From NCBI GenBank assembly GCA_024641945.1, contig JAHECD010000030.1:1-41166 (forward strand): a DNA stretch of 41,166 nt, in the 5' to 3' direction. The DNA comes from Rubrivivax sp. (lineage in GTDB: Bacteria > Pseudomonadota > Gammaproteobacteria > Burkholderiales > Burkholderiaceae_C). Positions 27,857 through 37,073 of this stretch are shown here, one piece after another (the stretch's first letter is position 1; the number at the start of each line of letters is the position of its first letter). Position numbers and translations under genes: made by a program. The notes beneath the pieces are model-generated. The model was not told where the DNA came from. It searched no databases and saw only the letters and a list, made by a program, of their open reading frames with translations.

Positions 27857-28864
27857 ATGAGAGTGCTCATTACCGGCGGCGGCGGATTTGTCGGCGCGCG
27901 CCTGGCGCGCACGATGCTTGCAAAGGGCACGCTGGCTGGCCGACGCATCGAGCAGGTCGTGCTCGCCGACCAGGTGGCGCCACCTGCCGACCTGGCGGCC
28001 GACCGCCGCGTCGAGTCGCGTGTGGGCAAGCTGCTGGGTCAGTGCCAGGCCCTGCGCGATGAAGCGTTCGACGGTGTCTTCCACCTCGCTTCGGCGGTGT
28101 CGGGCGAGTGCGAAAGCGACTTCGACCTTGGACTCGCCTCCAACCTGGACAGCACCCGTGCATTGCTGGATGCGCTGCGCTACCGGGCGACGCAGGGAGC
28201 GGCCCCGACGCGTGTGGTGTTCTCGAGTTCGATCGCCGTGTTCGGCCCGGATCCGGCGTATCCGTTTCCGCCCCTCGTGGGCGACGACACATTGCCCACG
28301 CCGCAGACCAGCTATGGCACGCAGAAGCTCATCTGCGAGCACCTCGTGTCCGACTACACGCGCAAGGGTTTTATCGACGGGCGCGCCGCCCGACTGGTGA
28401 CGGTGACCGTGCGGCCGGGGCGGCCCAATGGAGCCGCGAGTTCCTTCTTCAGCGGCATCATCCGGGAGCCGCTGGCGGGCGAAGAGGCGGTGCTGCCGGT
28501 CAGTCCCGACGTGGCACACCCTGTCGCGTCGCCGCAGACGATGGTCGACGGCCTGATCGCCGTGTACGAAGCCAGCCGGGAAGCCTTTGTCGGTCGGTCG
28601 GCCATCACGTTGCCAGGCCTGAACGTCACCGTGCAGCAGATGCTCGATGCACTGGAGAAGGTGGCCGGGCCGAAGGTCAGGGCGCGTGTGCGGTTCGAGC
28701 GCGACGAGCGTATCGCAGGCATCGTGGCCAACTGGCCGCGGGGTGTGACGACGGCGCGCGCCACGGCGCTCGGCCTGAAGGCCGAGACGACGTTCGAGGA
28801 CATCATCCGCAAATACATCGCCGACTGCGCGGCAACGCCGGCGGCGCTGCGCGGCATGTCATAG
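27857..28864 (+). CDS. denD: NAD-dependent epimerase/dehydratase family protein, D-erythronate dehydrogenase-like
   Basis: Extended SDR of 335 residues. NAD motif TGGGGFVG (6-13), active-site serines 123-125 (FSSSIAVFG), Y153 and K157 (YGTQK). The PGRPNGAASSFFSG and EREP.AGE regions and the short C-terminus match the group annotated as DenD, which oxidises D-erythronate at C2. The companion genes of the known erythronate route (a kinase, decarboxylase and isomerase) are absent here, so the true substrate may be another sugar acid or a uronate. It is the last plus-strand gene of the locus and converges with argF, 12 bp between stops. Confidence 0.78.
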   Translation: MRVLITGGGGFVGARLARTMLAKGTLAGRRIEQVVLADQVAPPADLAADRRVESRVGKLLGQCQALRDEAFDGVFHLASAVSGECESDFDLGLASNLDSTRALLDALRYRATQGAAPTRVVFSSSIAVFGPDPAYPFPPLVGDDTLPTPQTSYGTQKLICEHLVSDYTRKGFIDGRAARLVTVTVRPGRPNGAASSFFSGIIREPLAGEEAVLPVSPDVAHPVASPQTMVDGLIAVYEASREAFVGRSAITLPGLNVTVQQMLDALEKVAGPKVRARVRFERDERIAGIVANWPRGVTTARATALGLKAETTFEDIIRKYIADCAATPAALRGMS

Positions 28865-28876
28865 CGCTGCTGCAGC

Positions 28877-29809
28877 TCAGCCGATGCGGCCGAGCAGGAG
28901 GTACTCCATCAGGGCCTTCTGCACGTGCATCCGATTCTCGGCCTCGTCCCACACGACGGACTGCGGGCCGTCGATCACGTCGGCCGTGACCTCCTCGCCG
29001 CGGTGCGCAGGCAGGCAGTGCATGAACAGCGCATCGGGCTGTGCGGCGGCCATCATCTCGTCGTCCACGCACCAGTCGACGAAGGCCTTGCGGCGCTCCT
29101 CGTTCTCGGCTTCGTAGCCCATGCTGGTCCACACATCGGTGGTGACGAGGTGGGCACCCGCGCAGGCTTCCAGCGGATGGTTGAAGACCTCATAACAACC
29201 GGCGTCACGGATCCCCGCCACGGCCGGGTCGATCTCATAGCCGCCGGGCGTGCTGACATGCACCTTGAATCCAAGGATCTCGGCCGCCTGCAGCCAGGTG
29301 TTGGCCATGTTGTTGCCGTCACCGACCCAGGCCACCGTCTTTCCGCGTATGGCGCCCCGGTGCTCGATGAACGTGAAGATGTCGGCCAGGATCTGGCATG
29401 GGTGGTATTCGTTGGTCAGGCCATTGATGACCGGCACCCGCGAATGCGCGGCAAAGGTGTCCAGCTTGGCTTGCTCGTAGGTGCGGATCATCACGATGTC
29501 GACCATGCGGCTGATGACCCGCGCGCTGTCTTCCACCGGTTCGGCGCGGCCCAGTTGGCTGTCGCCGGTCGTGAGGTGGACCACCGAGCCGCCCATCTGG
29601 TACATGCCGGCCTCGAAGCTCACGCGTGTGCGCGTGCTGGCCTTCTCGAAGATCATCGCCAGCGTGCGATCGACCAACGGCTGATAGCGCTCGTAGTTCT
29701 TGAAACGTGCCTTGATGATGCGTGCACGGTCGAAGAGGTACGTGTATTCCTCGGTGCGCAGGTCCTTGAATTGCAGGTAGTGCTTGATCAGCTTGTCGCC
29801 CGGCTTCAT
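28877..29809 (-). CDS. argF: Ornithine carbamoyltransferase
   Basis: Transcarbamoylase of 310 residues, normal length. Carbamoyl phosphate motif STRTR (58-62) and ornithine-binding HCLPAHRGEE near residue 259 are intact. It makes citrulline from ornithine in cytoplasmic arginine synthesis. The start at 29809 overlaps the argD stop by 4 bp (ATGA), so the two genes are coupled. A longer open frame in the same register passes through argD and is not coding. Confidence 0.97.
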   Translation of the reverse strand: MKPGDKLIKHYLQFKDLRTEEYTYLFDRARIIKARFKNYERYQPLVDRTLAMIFEKASTRTRVSFEAGMYQMGGSVVHLTTGDSQLGRAEPVEDSARVISRMVDIVMIRTYEQAKLDTFAAHSRVPVINGLTNEYHPCQILADIFTFIEHRGAIRGKTVAWVGDGNNMANTWLQAAEILGFKVHVSTPGGYEIDPAVAGIRDAGCYEVFNHPLEACAGAHLVTTDVWTSMGYEAENEERRKAFVDWCVDDEMMAAAQPDALFMHCLPAHRGEEVTADVIDGPQSVVWDEAENRMHVQKALMEYLLLGRIG

Positions 29810-31023
29810 GGCTTGGTTTCCTCTGCGAGGAAAGCCTTTACCAGCGGCGCGAGGATGCCGACGATCTGAGCCGCCTCTTCGGCGCTCAGGATCAACGGCG
29901 GAACGAGGCGGATCACGCTGTCGGCCGTGACGCTGAGCATCAGCCCGGCATCCGCCGCGCGGTTCAGCAGCACGCCGCACGGGCGGTCGAGTTCGATGCC
30001 CAGCATCAGGCCCGCACCGCGAATCTCCTTTACGCCTGCGACGCCGGCGAAGGCCCGCTCGAGCCCAGCTTTGAGCGCGGCACCGACCGAGGCAGCGTTT
30101 TGCATCAGGCCATCCTCTTCCATGATGCGCAGCGTCTCGACGCCGGCGCGCATGGACAACGGGTTCCCGCCGAAGGTGGTGCCGTGGTTGCCGGGGCCGA
30201 AGACGTTCATGGCCTTCGGGCCGGTGACGACCGCGCCGATCGGCACGCCGGAGCCCAACCCCTTGGCCAGCGGCATCACGTCGGGCACGATGCCCGCCCA
30301 CTGGTGCGCAAACCACTTGCCTGTGCGGCCGATGCCGCACTGCACCTCGTCGAGCATCAGCAGCCAGCCGCGTTCGTCACACAATTTGCGCAAGCTCTGC
30401 AGATAGTCCCAGCGGCTCGGGTTGATGCCGCCTTCGCCCTGGATCGTCTCGAGGAAGACGGCGACGACGTTCGGGTTGGACCGGGCGACCTCCTGCACGG
30501 CGGTCAGGTCGTTCATCGGCACGCGCACGAAGCCCTCGACCAGCGGCTCGAAGCCCTTTTGAATCTTCGGATTGCCCGTAGCCGACAGCGTGGCGATCGA
30601 CCGGCCATGGAAGGCCTTCTCGTAGACGATGATCTCCGGGCGGTCGATGCCCCTGTCATGGCCGTACTTGCGCGCGATCTTGAGCGCGGCCTCGTTGGCT
30701 TCGAGTCCGGTGGAGCAGAAGAATACGCTGCTCATCCCCGACAGTTCGCAAAGCTTGGCCGCCAATTGCTCCTGCAGCGGCACCTCGTAGTAGTTGGAGC
30801 TGTGGATCAATTTGGCGATCTGCTCTTGGAGCGCGGGCACGAGCTTGGGATGGGCATGCCCCAGTGTGTTGACAGCGATGCCACCCAAGCCGTCGAGATA
30901 CCTCTTGCCCTCGGTATCCCAGACCCAGCAACCTCGGCCATGTGACAGCGCGATCGGCAGTCGGCCGTAGGTGTTCATCACATGCGGCATCGGCCGTGCG
31001 GCGGGATCGGCGGGGCGCATCAT
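29806..31023 (-). CDS. argD: Acetylornithine/succinyldiaminopimelate aminotransferase family protein
   Basis: Class III PLP aminotransferase of 405 residues: HVMNTYGRLPIALSHG, CSTGLEANEAALKIARKYG, LDEVQCGIGRTGKWFAHQ, and the PLP lysine in MPLAKGLGSG. It makes N-acetylornithine, one step before the ornithine used by ArgF. AGGAG lies about 9 bp before the first of two adjacent ATGs. The pair argD-argF is a mini-operon whose promoter must lie in 31024-31165. Confidence 0.94.
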   Translation of the reverse strand: MMRPADPAARPMPHVMNTYGRLPIALSHGRGCWVWDTEGKRYLDGLGGIAVNTLGHAHPKLVPALQEQIAKLIHSSNYYEVPLQEQLAAKLCELSGMSSVFFCSTGLEANEAALKIARKYGHDRGIDRPEIIVYEKAFHGRSIATLSATGNPKIQKGFEPLVEGFVRVPMNDLTAVQEVARSNPNVVAVFLETIQGEGGINPSRWDYLQSLRKLCDERGWLLMLDEVQCGIGRTGKWFAHQWAGIVPDVMPLAKGLGSGVPIGAVVTGPKAMNVFGPGNHGTTFGGNPLSMRAGVETLRIMEEDGLMQNAASVGAALKAGLERAFAGVAGVKEIRGAGLMLGIELDRPCGVLLNRAADAGLMLSVTADSVIRLVPPLILSAEEAAQIVGILAPLVKAFLAEETKP

Positions 31024-31270
31024 CTCGTCGGCTCCTCAATCAAGGCATTGCGGGAAAGAAAAATGGCCGCTAGACACCTTTCGGCGTCAATCCGGCCGGA
31101 ATTCATTCTAAAGGGCGCCTCGAATATGCCGAGGTACTCCTATTCGTTCCCGCGCAAGGTCTCCCATGCACGCCGCAATGCACCAAGGTGCCCGCAATCT
31201 CTGCCCCGCCGGCACGGTCCCTGCATGGCCGCAGACGTCTGCCGCGCAGGTCGCGGCGCAGTCCGAAGTC

Positions 31271-31603
31271 ATGACCCTCCACAAGCCACGCCAAGCGTAC
31301 ATTCAGGGACTCACGCTCGACGGCAAAACCTTTCGGCCCAGCGATTGGGCCGAACGTCTTGCGGGCGCCATGTCGTCATTCCGCCCCGGCGGCAAGCAGT
31401 CCGGGATCGGTGCCTATATCGGCTACTCGCCGTACTGCGTGCCACGCGTCGTGGGCAGCGTCAAATGCGTGATCGTCAGCGAGGAGCTCCGCGACATCGA
31501 GCCGATGGCCTGGGATTTCGTCATGAACTTCGCACGTGACAACCAATTGAGGGTTGTCGACGTCGATTCAGAATCCGAAGAAGCGACCGAGGCGCGGCCT
31601 TGA
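31271..31603 (+). CDS. DUF3579 domain protein
   Basis: Small protein of about 110 residues, function unknown, conserved in Betaproteobacteria. The family core YIQG.T.DGKTFRPSDWAERLAG, FRPGG, YSPYCVP and PMAWDFVMNFARDN is complete. The start at 31271 matches the family, whose members start just before this core; the frame is open upstream to an ATG at 31166, and the added 35 residues look random. It converges with rpsT over a shared terminator. Confidence 0.82.
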   Translation: MTLHKPRQAYIQGLTLDGKTFRPSDWAERLAGAMSSFRPGGKQSGIGAYIGYSPYCVPRVVGSVKCVIVSEELRDIEPMAWDFVMNFARDNQLRVVDVDSESEEATEARP

Positions 31604-31616
31604 TGCGGCCCCAATG

Positions 31617-31648
31617 AAAAAGGGCCTGCAGATGCAGGCCCTTTTTTT
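31617..31648. terminator. Bidirectional rho-independent terminator
   Basis: AAAAAGGGCCTGC, loop AGAT, GCAGGCCC and a run of seven T. A-tract and T-tract flank the same GC stem, so it can end both the DUF3579 transcript and the convergent rpsT transcript. It is the only canonical terminator I see in the window. Confidence 0.92.
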
Positions 31649-31663
31649 GTTGCGATACCAGAC

Positions 31664-31972
31664 TCAGGCGCTGGCTGGAGCGGCGAGTGCCTTTACCTTG
31701 GCAGCAAGGCGGCTCTTGTGGCGCGCCGCCTTGTTCTTGTGGAACAGGCCCTTGTCGGCGATCGAGTCGATCACGCTTTGACCGGACTTGAAAAGATCCG
31801 ATGCCTTGGTCTTGTCGCCCGCGACGACGGCCTTCTGGATGTTCTTGACGACAGTGCGGAACTTGGAGCGCAACGAAGAATTGTGAGCATTCAGCTTCAC
31901 GTCCTGGCGCGCACGCTTGCGGCCCGAGGCGAGGCGGACGGTCTTCTTCTTGGCTTTGGACGAGGTGGCCAT
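31664..31972 (-). CDS. rpsT: 30S ribosomal protein S20
   Basis: Primary 16S rRNA-binding protein of 102 residues, rich in Lys, Arg and Ala. Landmarks are RKRARQ near the N-terminus, [10 protein letters not shown] and [20 protein letters not shown]. It assembles in the small subunit. The gene stands alone, with its own promoter at about 32045 and the terminator at 31617. Confidence 0.97.
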   Translation of the reverse strand: MATSSKAKKKTVRLASGRKRARQDVKLNAHNSSLRSKFRTVVKNIQKAVVAGDKTKASDLFKSGQSVIDSIADKGLFHKNKAARHKSRLAAKVKALAAPASA

Positions 31973-32044
31973 TGGCTATTGCTGCTTTTTACTGCTGGGT
32001 GCTGATGGATATGCTGAATGGTTCGCTGGAACCAAAGACTATCG

Positions 32045-32050
32045 AGTATA
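32045..32050 (-). promoter_or_regulatory. Probable rpsT -10 element
   Basis: TATACT on the minus strand, 73 bp upstream of the rpsT start. A recognisable -35 is lacking at 17 bp. The position and the AT-rich setting in GC-rich DNA favour a promoter. Confidence 0.5.
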
Positions 32051-32093
32051 GCATTCCCAGACTTCGCATGCAGAAGCCCGAAGGGCGGCTGCC

Positions 32094-32099
32094 TATAAT
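32094..32099 (+). promoter_or_regulatory. Probable murJ -10 element
   Basis: A perfect TATAAT 33 bp upstream of the murJ ATG, implying a leader of about 27 bases. The -35 region is poor. It is back to back with the rpsT -10 (44 bp apart). Confidence 0.55.
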
Positions 32100-32132
32100 C
32101 TGGGTTCAGCAGATGCCGCGCCGCCCCACCCG

Positions 32133-33692
32133 ATGAATTTGCTCAAGGCGGCTTCCACCGTTTCACTGCTGACGTTGGCATCCCGGATCACCGGGTTGGT
32201 GCGCGAGCAGCTGATGGCTGCGTCGTTTGGTGTCAGTGCGGTCACTGACGCCTTCTACGTCGCATTCCGGATCCCCAACCTCCTGCGCCGCTTGTTTGCC
32301 GAAGGTGCGTTTGCGCAGGCGTTTGTGCCGTTGCTGGCTTCCACCCGGTCTGCCGACGGCGACGATGCGACGAAGCGTCTCATAGACGCCGTCGCCACGG
32401 TTCTATTTTGGTCCCTGCTCGCAACGGTCGCCTTGGGCGTGGTGGCGGCCCCCTTGCTGGTCTGGGCCATGGCGTCGGGGCTGGCCGCTTTCGATCACGC
32501 CGTATTCATGACGCGGGTGATGTTCCCGTACATCGGCTTCATGTCGCTTGTGGCGCTCTCGGCAGGGATCCTGAATACCTGGCGGCGCTTCGCACTGCCT
32601 GCGGCGACGCCCGTGCTGTTGAACATGGCGTGGATCGCCAGCGCCCTCTGGCTGGCGCCATGGTTCGGCCGACATGGGGTCGAACCCATCTACGCGTTGG
32701 CCGTCGGCGTCATGGTCGGGGGCGTGCTTCAGCTGGCCATTCAGGTGCCCGCATTGCGGCGCATCGGCGTTCTGCCCCGAATCGGAATGGGGACGGGCCC
32801 ATTGCGGGCGGCATGGACCCATCCGGGAGTGACACGTGTCTTGCGCAACATGGCGCCCGCGCTGCTGGGCGTGTCGGTGGCGCAGATTTCACTGCTGATC
32901 AACACCCAGATCGCTTCGCGCATCTCTGTCGGTGCCGTGTCGTGGCTCACGTACGCGGACCGGCTGATGGAGTTTCCCACCGCGTTGCTCGGCGTCGCAC
33001 TCGGCGTGGTGCTGACGCCGCAACTCTCCGCCGCCAAGGCGCGCAACGACGACGCGGGCTATTCAGCCATGATCGATTGGGGGCTTCGCCTGGTCGTGGT
33101 GTTGGCATTGCCCTGTGCAGTGGCCCTGATCGTCTTCCCCAGCGGGCTTGTTGCGGTGCTCTTCCATTACGGCAGGTTCGGGCCACAGGACGTGTCCAGC
33201 ACGGTCCAAGCCGTGATGGGATACGGCGCAGGGCTGATGGGCATCGTCGGCATCAAGGTGCTGGCGCCGGGATACTTTGCGCGGCAGGATCTGCGAACGC
33301 CGGTGAAGATCGCCATCATGGTGCTGGTGGCCACGCAGTTGATGAACATCGTCTTTGTGCCCTGGATCGGCCACGCAGGCTTGGCATTGTCGATCGGGCT
33401 GGGCGCAATCATCAATGCCGGCTGGTTGTTGCGGGGGCTTCTGAAGCTCGGTGTCTTTGAACCGCTGCCCGGTTGGGGTCTCTTTCTTGCGCGCGTGGCG
33501 GCCGGTTGCGCGGCACTTGGCGCGGCTCTGTGGTGGGCGGCCCGATCGGTCGACTGGATCGGGATGCAGACGCATCCTTGGCAGCGGGCCGGTCTGGTGA
33601 CGGCCGTGCTGCTCGGAGTCGCGTTGCTGTACTTTGGCGTATTGCGCGTCGTGGGTCTCGATCCGCGCCAGTTCGCGCGCCGTGGTGTCTAG
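32133..33692 (+). CDS. murJ: Lipid II flippase MurJ
   Basis: Polytopic membrane protein of 519 residues, about 14 helices, MOP superfamily. The signature FRIPNLLRRLFAEGAFAQAFVP (shown in parts as RIPNLLRR and FAEGAFAQAFVP) is unmistakable. It flips lipid-linked peptidoglycan precursor to the periplasmic face. Position next to rpsT is conserved in Proteobacteria. No ribosome binding site is evident upstream of the ATG. A promoter element lies at 32094. Confidence 0.96.
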   Translation: MNLLKAASTVSLLTLASRITGLVREQLMAASFGVSAVTDAFYVAFRIPNLLRRLFAEGAFAQAFVPLLASTRSADGDDATKRLIDAVATVLFWSLLATVALGVVAAPLLVWAMASGLAAFDHAVFMTRVMFPYIGFMSLVALSAGILNTWRRFALPAATPVLLNMAWIASALWLAPWFGRHGVEPIYALAVGVMVGGVLQLAIQVPALRRIGVLPRIGMGTGPLRAAWTHPGVTRVLRNMAPALLGVSVAQISLLINTQIASRISVGAVSWLTYADRLMEFPTALLGVALGVVLTPQLSAAKARNDDAGYSAMIDWGLRLVVVLALPCAVALIVFPSGLVAVLFHYGRFGPQDVSSTVQAVMGYGAGLMGIVGIKVLAPGYFARQDLRTPVKIAIMVLVATQLMNIVFVPWIGHAGLALSIGLGAIINAGWLLRGLLKLGVFEPLPGWGLFLARVAAGCAALGAALWWAARSVDWIGMQTHPWQRAGLVTAVLLGVALLYFGVLRVVGLDPRQFARRGV

Positions 33693-33802
33693 GTGGGCGA
33701 CCGTCGCGCGGCCGGGCAGGCATATCGCCGCCGGGGTGGCAAAGCCCCGAACCCCTACACTCCGGCCATGTCGATGTTGACCGGAGTCTTGCATTGAGCG
33801 GG

Positions 33803-34660
33803 ATGCGATTCGAGGTGCCGACACCGTTGGAGTACTTCCGCTCTCTGGTGGCAGACGATGCGGCGTTCTCCCTGCTGGAAGCGGCGGTGCTGGTGGCACA
33901 GGATGAACACCCTGCACTCGACTCGCAAAGTGTGTTGCTGCAGATTGATGCGCTTGCAGAGCGTTTGCGCAGCCGGATCCCACTCGACGCCGTGCCGTTG
34001 CAGCGGCTTCGATTCCTGAACCGGTATTTCTTCCAGGAACTCGGTTTTGCGGGCAATGTGAATGACTACTACGACACCCGCAACAGCTATCTGCACGAGG
34101 TATTGACGACGCGTCGAGGGATTCCGATCACGCTGGCGCTCTTGTATGTCGAGTTCGCCAGCCACGCAGGTCTCAAAGCCAGCGGCATCAGCTTTCCTGG
34201 CCACTTTCTCGTCAAGCTGCGCATGCCGCGGGGTGAGGTCGTCATCGACCCATTCACGGGGCATTCGCTGTCACGCGAGGAGCTCGAGGAGCGACTGCTT
34301 CCGTACCGCCGGCAACGCGGGCTCGTCGGTGATTTCGAAGCGCCATTGGGCCTGTTCCTCCAGGCTGCGCCGCCGCGCGATGTGCTTGCGCGCTTGCTGC
34401 GAAATCTCAAGGAAATCCACCGCACTGCAGAAGACTTTGCCCGGCTGCTTTCAGTCCAGGAACGCCTCGTCATCCTGTTGCCGCAGGCGTGGGACGAGCG
34501 TCGCGACCGTGGTCTGGCATTGGCCGAACTTGGGGCCGACGATCTGGCTGCGGCCGACCTTGCCACGTATCTCGACCACTGCGGCGACGCCGACGACGCC
34601 CCGGCGCTGCGCGAGCGTCTGGCCGAATTGCGTCGCGCGGGCACGCCCCGGCTGCACTGA
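33803..34660 (+). CDS. SirB1/transglutaminase-like family protein with tetratricopeptide tail
   Basis: Protein of 285 residues with an N-terminal helical part, a transglutaminase-like core (NSYLHEVLTTRRGIPITLALLYVE, then FPGHFLVKL and VIDPFTG) and a C-terminal TPR-like part (ERLVILLPQAWDERRDRGLALAELG). The family is linked by name to SirB1 and is common in Proteobacteria; its molecular function is not settled. A TTG at 33794 with GGAG 7 bp upstream is an alternative start adding three residues. The stop overlaps the next start (TGATG). Confidence 0.85.
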   Translation: MRFEVPTPLEYFRSLVADDAAFSLLEAAVLVAQDEHPALDSQSVLLQIDALAERLRSRIPLDAVPLQRLRFLNRYFFQELGFAGNVNDYYDTRNSYLHEVLTTRRGIPITLALLYVEFASHAGLKASGISFPGHFLVKLRMPRGEVVIDPFTGHSLSREELEERLLPYRRQRGLVGDFEAPLGLFLQAAPPRDVLARLLRNLKEIHRTAEDFARLLSVQERLVILLPQAWDERRDRGLALAELGADDLAAADLATYLDHCGDADDAPALRERLAELRRAGTPRLH

Positions 34661-35721
34661 TGGACCTGACCCTCGCCCAGAAGCGGACCCTCACCTGGCT
34701 GGCCATCGCGTCGGCAATTGCCGCTTGCCTTTGGCTGCTGGCGCCCGTGCTGACGCCCTTTCTCATCGGCGCCATCCTCGCCTATGCGTTGCATCCTGCC
34801 GTGGAGCGCCTCGCTTCGCGCCGTGTCCCTCGTGTCCTGGCCGTGGTGATCGTGGAAGTGGGCGCGATCGTGGCCGTGACGGCCACATTGCTGCTCGTCG
34901 TGCCGATCATGTCGAAGGAGCTGCCGCAATTGAAGGCGCAGATCCCGCTGTTCGCGGACCGGCTCAACCAGTCGGTCACGCCCTGGCTTGCCCAGCATGG
35001 GATTCATGTCGCCCTCGACGTGGAAAGCATCAAGGGATTCGTGGTCAAGTACCTCGATGCCAACTTCGAGGACTGGATCGCCACCGCGCTGTCGTCGGCA
35101 CGCATCGGCGGAAGTTTCGTGCTTGCGATCGTGGGCAACGCGATCCTCGTGCCGGTCGTACTCTTCTATCTGCTCATGGACTGGCTCAAGATCGTCGACC
35201 GCGCGCAGCGAATGATTCCGCCGCGCCTGCGCGATGGCGTGAACGGCTTTCTCGAGGAGTGCGACGGCGTCCTTGGGCAGTACCTGCGCGGACAATTGGT
35301 GGTCATGCTCGTCCTGGCGGCGTACTACTCGATCGCGCTGGCGCTCTTCGGGTTCGACCTGGCGGTACCGGTCGGCGTTTTCACGGGCCTGGCGATCTTC
35401 ATTCCTTACCTCGGTTTCGGCCTCGGCCTCGTGTTGGCCTTGTTGGCGGGATTGCTGCAATTCGCCAGCCTTTACGGCTTGGTGGCGGTGGCGGTGGTCT
35501 ATGGGGTCGGCCAGGTCGTCGAGAGCCTGTATCTGACCCCTCGGCTGGTCGGCGAGCGGATCGGGCTCAATCCACTGGCCGTCATCTTTGCGCTGTTGGC
35601 GTTCGGCCATCTGCTGGGATTCGTCGGGGTGCTCGTGGCGCTGCCGCTCAGCGCCGTCGCGGTGGTGGCACTGCAGCGGCTCAAAGCGGCGTATTTCGGC
35701 AGTCGCCTTTATGGCGGGTGA
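34660..35721 (+). CDS. AI-2E family transporter (PerM/YdiK type)
   Basis: Integral membrane protein of 353 residues with about eight helices arranged in the family pattern. The conserved late segments are PYLGFGLG, VVESLYLTPRLVGERIGLNPLAVIFALLAFG and FGVLGVLLALP-like FVGVLVALPLSAV. Members include putative exporters and antiporters; the name does not prove autoinducer transport. The start overlaps the upstream stop by 1 bp. In Burkholderiales it often precedes hda. Confidence 0.92.
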   Translation: MDLTLAQKRTLTWLAIASAIAACLWLLAPVLTPFLIGAILAYALHPAVERLASRRVPRVLAVVIVEVGAIVAVTATLLLVVPIMSKELPQLKAQIPLFADRLNQSVTPWLAQHGIHVALDVESIKGFVVKYLDANFEDWIATALSSARIGGSFVLAIVGNAILVPVVLFYLLMDWLKIVDRAQRMIPPRLRDGVNGFLEECDGVLGQYLRGQLVVMLVLAAYYSIALALFGFDLAVPVGVFTGLAIFIPYLGFGLGLVLALLAGLLQFASLYGLVAVAVVYGVGQVVESLYLTPRLVGERIGLNPLAVIFALLAFGHLLGFVGVLVALPLSAVAVVALQRLKAAYFGSRLYGG

Positions 35722-35722
35722 T

Positions 35723-36394
35723 ATGAAGCAGGTTCCGCTCGCGCTGTCGCCCGACCCGCTGGTCAATTTCGCGGCGTTCGTGCCTGGACCCAATGGCGTG
35801 GCTTTGGCGCATCTTCAATCAGCCACGCCGCCATTGGCACCCGTCTACCTCTGGGGCGAATCGGGCAGCGGCAAGACCCACCTGCTGCGGGCCATGGCCG
35901 GCGCCTGCCAATGGGCCGGCCTTCGGGTGGGGTGGATCGAATCCGGCGACGCCTTGCCATGGGAGTTCGATCCGCACTGGAGCCTGCTTGTTTTCGACGA
36001 CGTGCATGCACTGTCCGCCGTTGCGCAGCAGGCCGCGTTTGCCTTGCTGGTCGAAGCCCAGGCGCACGGTGTGCCGTGGGCCGCATCCGGCCCTGTCCCC
36101 GCCGTGGACCTGCCTTTACGCGACGACTTGCGCACCCGCATCGGGTGGGGCCATGTGTTTGCGATCGAGCCGCTGGGCGAGGCCGAGACGCGCGCCGTGC
36201 TGCGGCGCGAAGCCGACCGGCGGGGCATCTTCCTTTCCGATGACGTGATGGACTATCTGCTGAGCCGCTTCGAGCGGGACCTTGGCTTTCTGATGCAGAT
36301 TCTCGACCGGCTGGATGAGTTTGCGCTCTCGACTCACCGCGCTGTCACTGTGCCGTTGTTGAAGCAGATGTTGGCCCAGGCGCAATCTGTATGA
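35723..36394 (+). CDS. hda: DnaA regulatory inactivator Hda
   Basis: AAA+ protein of 223 residues related to DnaA. An N-terminal clamp-binding motif is visible in KQVPLAL (residues 2-8). Walker A GESGSGKTH (45-53), Walker B LLVFDDVH (88-95), and an arginine-finger region in DLRTRI. With the DNA-loaded beta clamp, Hda stimulates DnaA-ATP hydrolysis to prevent re-initiation. The ATG at 35723 is 1 bp past the upstream stop; an ATG at 35711 would put four residues before the clamp motif. Confidence 0.9.
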   Translation: MKQVPLALSPDPLVNFAAFVPGPNGVALAHLQSATPPLAPVYLWGESGSGKTHLLRAMAGACQWAGLRVGWIESGDALPWEFDPHWSLLVFDDVHALSAVAQQAAFALLVEAQAHGVPWAASGPVPAVDLPLRDDLRTRIGWGHVFAIEPLGEAETRAVLRREADRRGIFLSDDVMDYLLSRFERDLGFLMQILDRLDEFALSTHRAVTVPLLKQMLAQAQSV

Positions 36395-36404
36395 GCGCAT
36401 CGGG

Positions 36405-37073
36405 ATGAGGCTCACGCTCTTTGATCTCGATGGCACGTTGCTTCCGATCGACTCCGACCACGCGTTCGGTGAATTTGTCGTCCACCTGGGGTGGGCCGAT
36501 CCGCAGGAGCATGGTCGCCGGAACGATGAGTTCTTCCGCGACTACCAGGCCGGGCGGCTGGATATGGGCAAGTACATCGACTTCGCCACGGCAGCCTGGC
36601 GTGGCCGGGCGGCTGCCGAGCTCGACATTGCATCGTCTCGTTTCATGGCCGAGGTCATTGCTCCCGCAATGCGCCAGCCGGCAAGCGCATTGGTCGAACG
36701 ACACCGCCGCCGTGGTGACCGAATGGCCATCGTCACGGCTACCAATGACTTCGTCACCCGACCCATTGCGCAGGCATTCGGCATTGACAACTTGATCGCC
36801 ACCGAACTCGAGCGGGACGCGAGCGGGCGCGTGACAGGGCGCATCCATGGAGTACCTGCCCTGCGAGAAGGCAAAATAGAGCGCGTTCGCGATTGGTTGT
36901 CGGCGCAGGGCGAATCGTTGAGCACCTTCGACGAGATCACCTTCTACAGTGATTCAACGAATGACCTGCCGCTGCTCGAGCAGGTCACCCACCCGGTGGC
37001 CACCAACCCCGGCCCGGCGCTCGCCGAGATTGCCGCGTCGCGCGGCTGGCCCATTCTGAAACTATTCGAATGA
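36405..37073 (+). CDS. HAD-IB family hydrolase (SerB-like phosphatase)
   Basis: Haloacid dehalogenase-type phosphatase of 222 residues. Motif I DLDGT (7-11, nucleophile D7 and D9), motif II TATND, Lys in REGKIERV, and motif III SDSTNDLPLL. The helical cap after motif I places it in subclass IB near phosphoserine phosphatase. The substrate is unproven; histidinol phosphate and phosphoserine are known in the class. The stop overlaps pcnB by 4 bp. Confidence 0.9.
   Translation: MRLTLFDLDGTLLPIDSDHAFGEFVVHLGWADPQEHGRRNDEFFRDYQAGRLDMGKYIDFATAAWRGRAAAELDIASSRFMAEVIAPAMRQPASALVERHRRRGDRMAIVTATNDFVTRPIAQAFGIDNLIATELERDASGRVTGRIHGVPALREGKIERVRDWLSAQGESLSTFDEITFYSDSTNDLPLLEQVTHPVATNPGPALAEIAASRGWPILKLFE

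Noticed and set aside
31166..31270. N-terminal extension of the DUF3579 protein
   Set aside because: The frame is open but residues do not resemble family members, which begin just before the conserved core.
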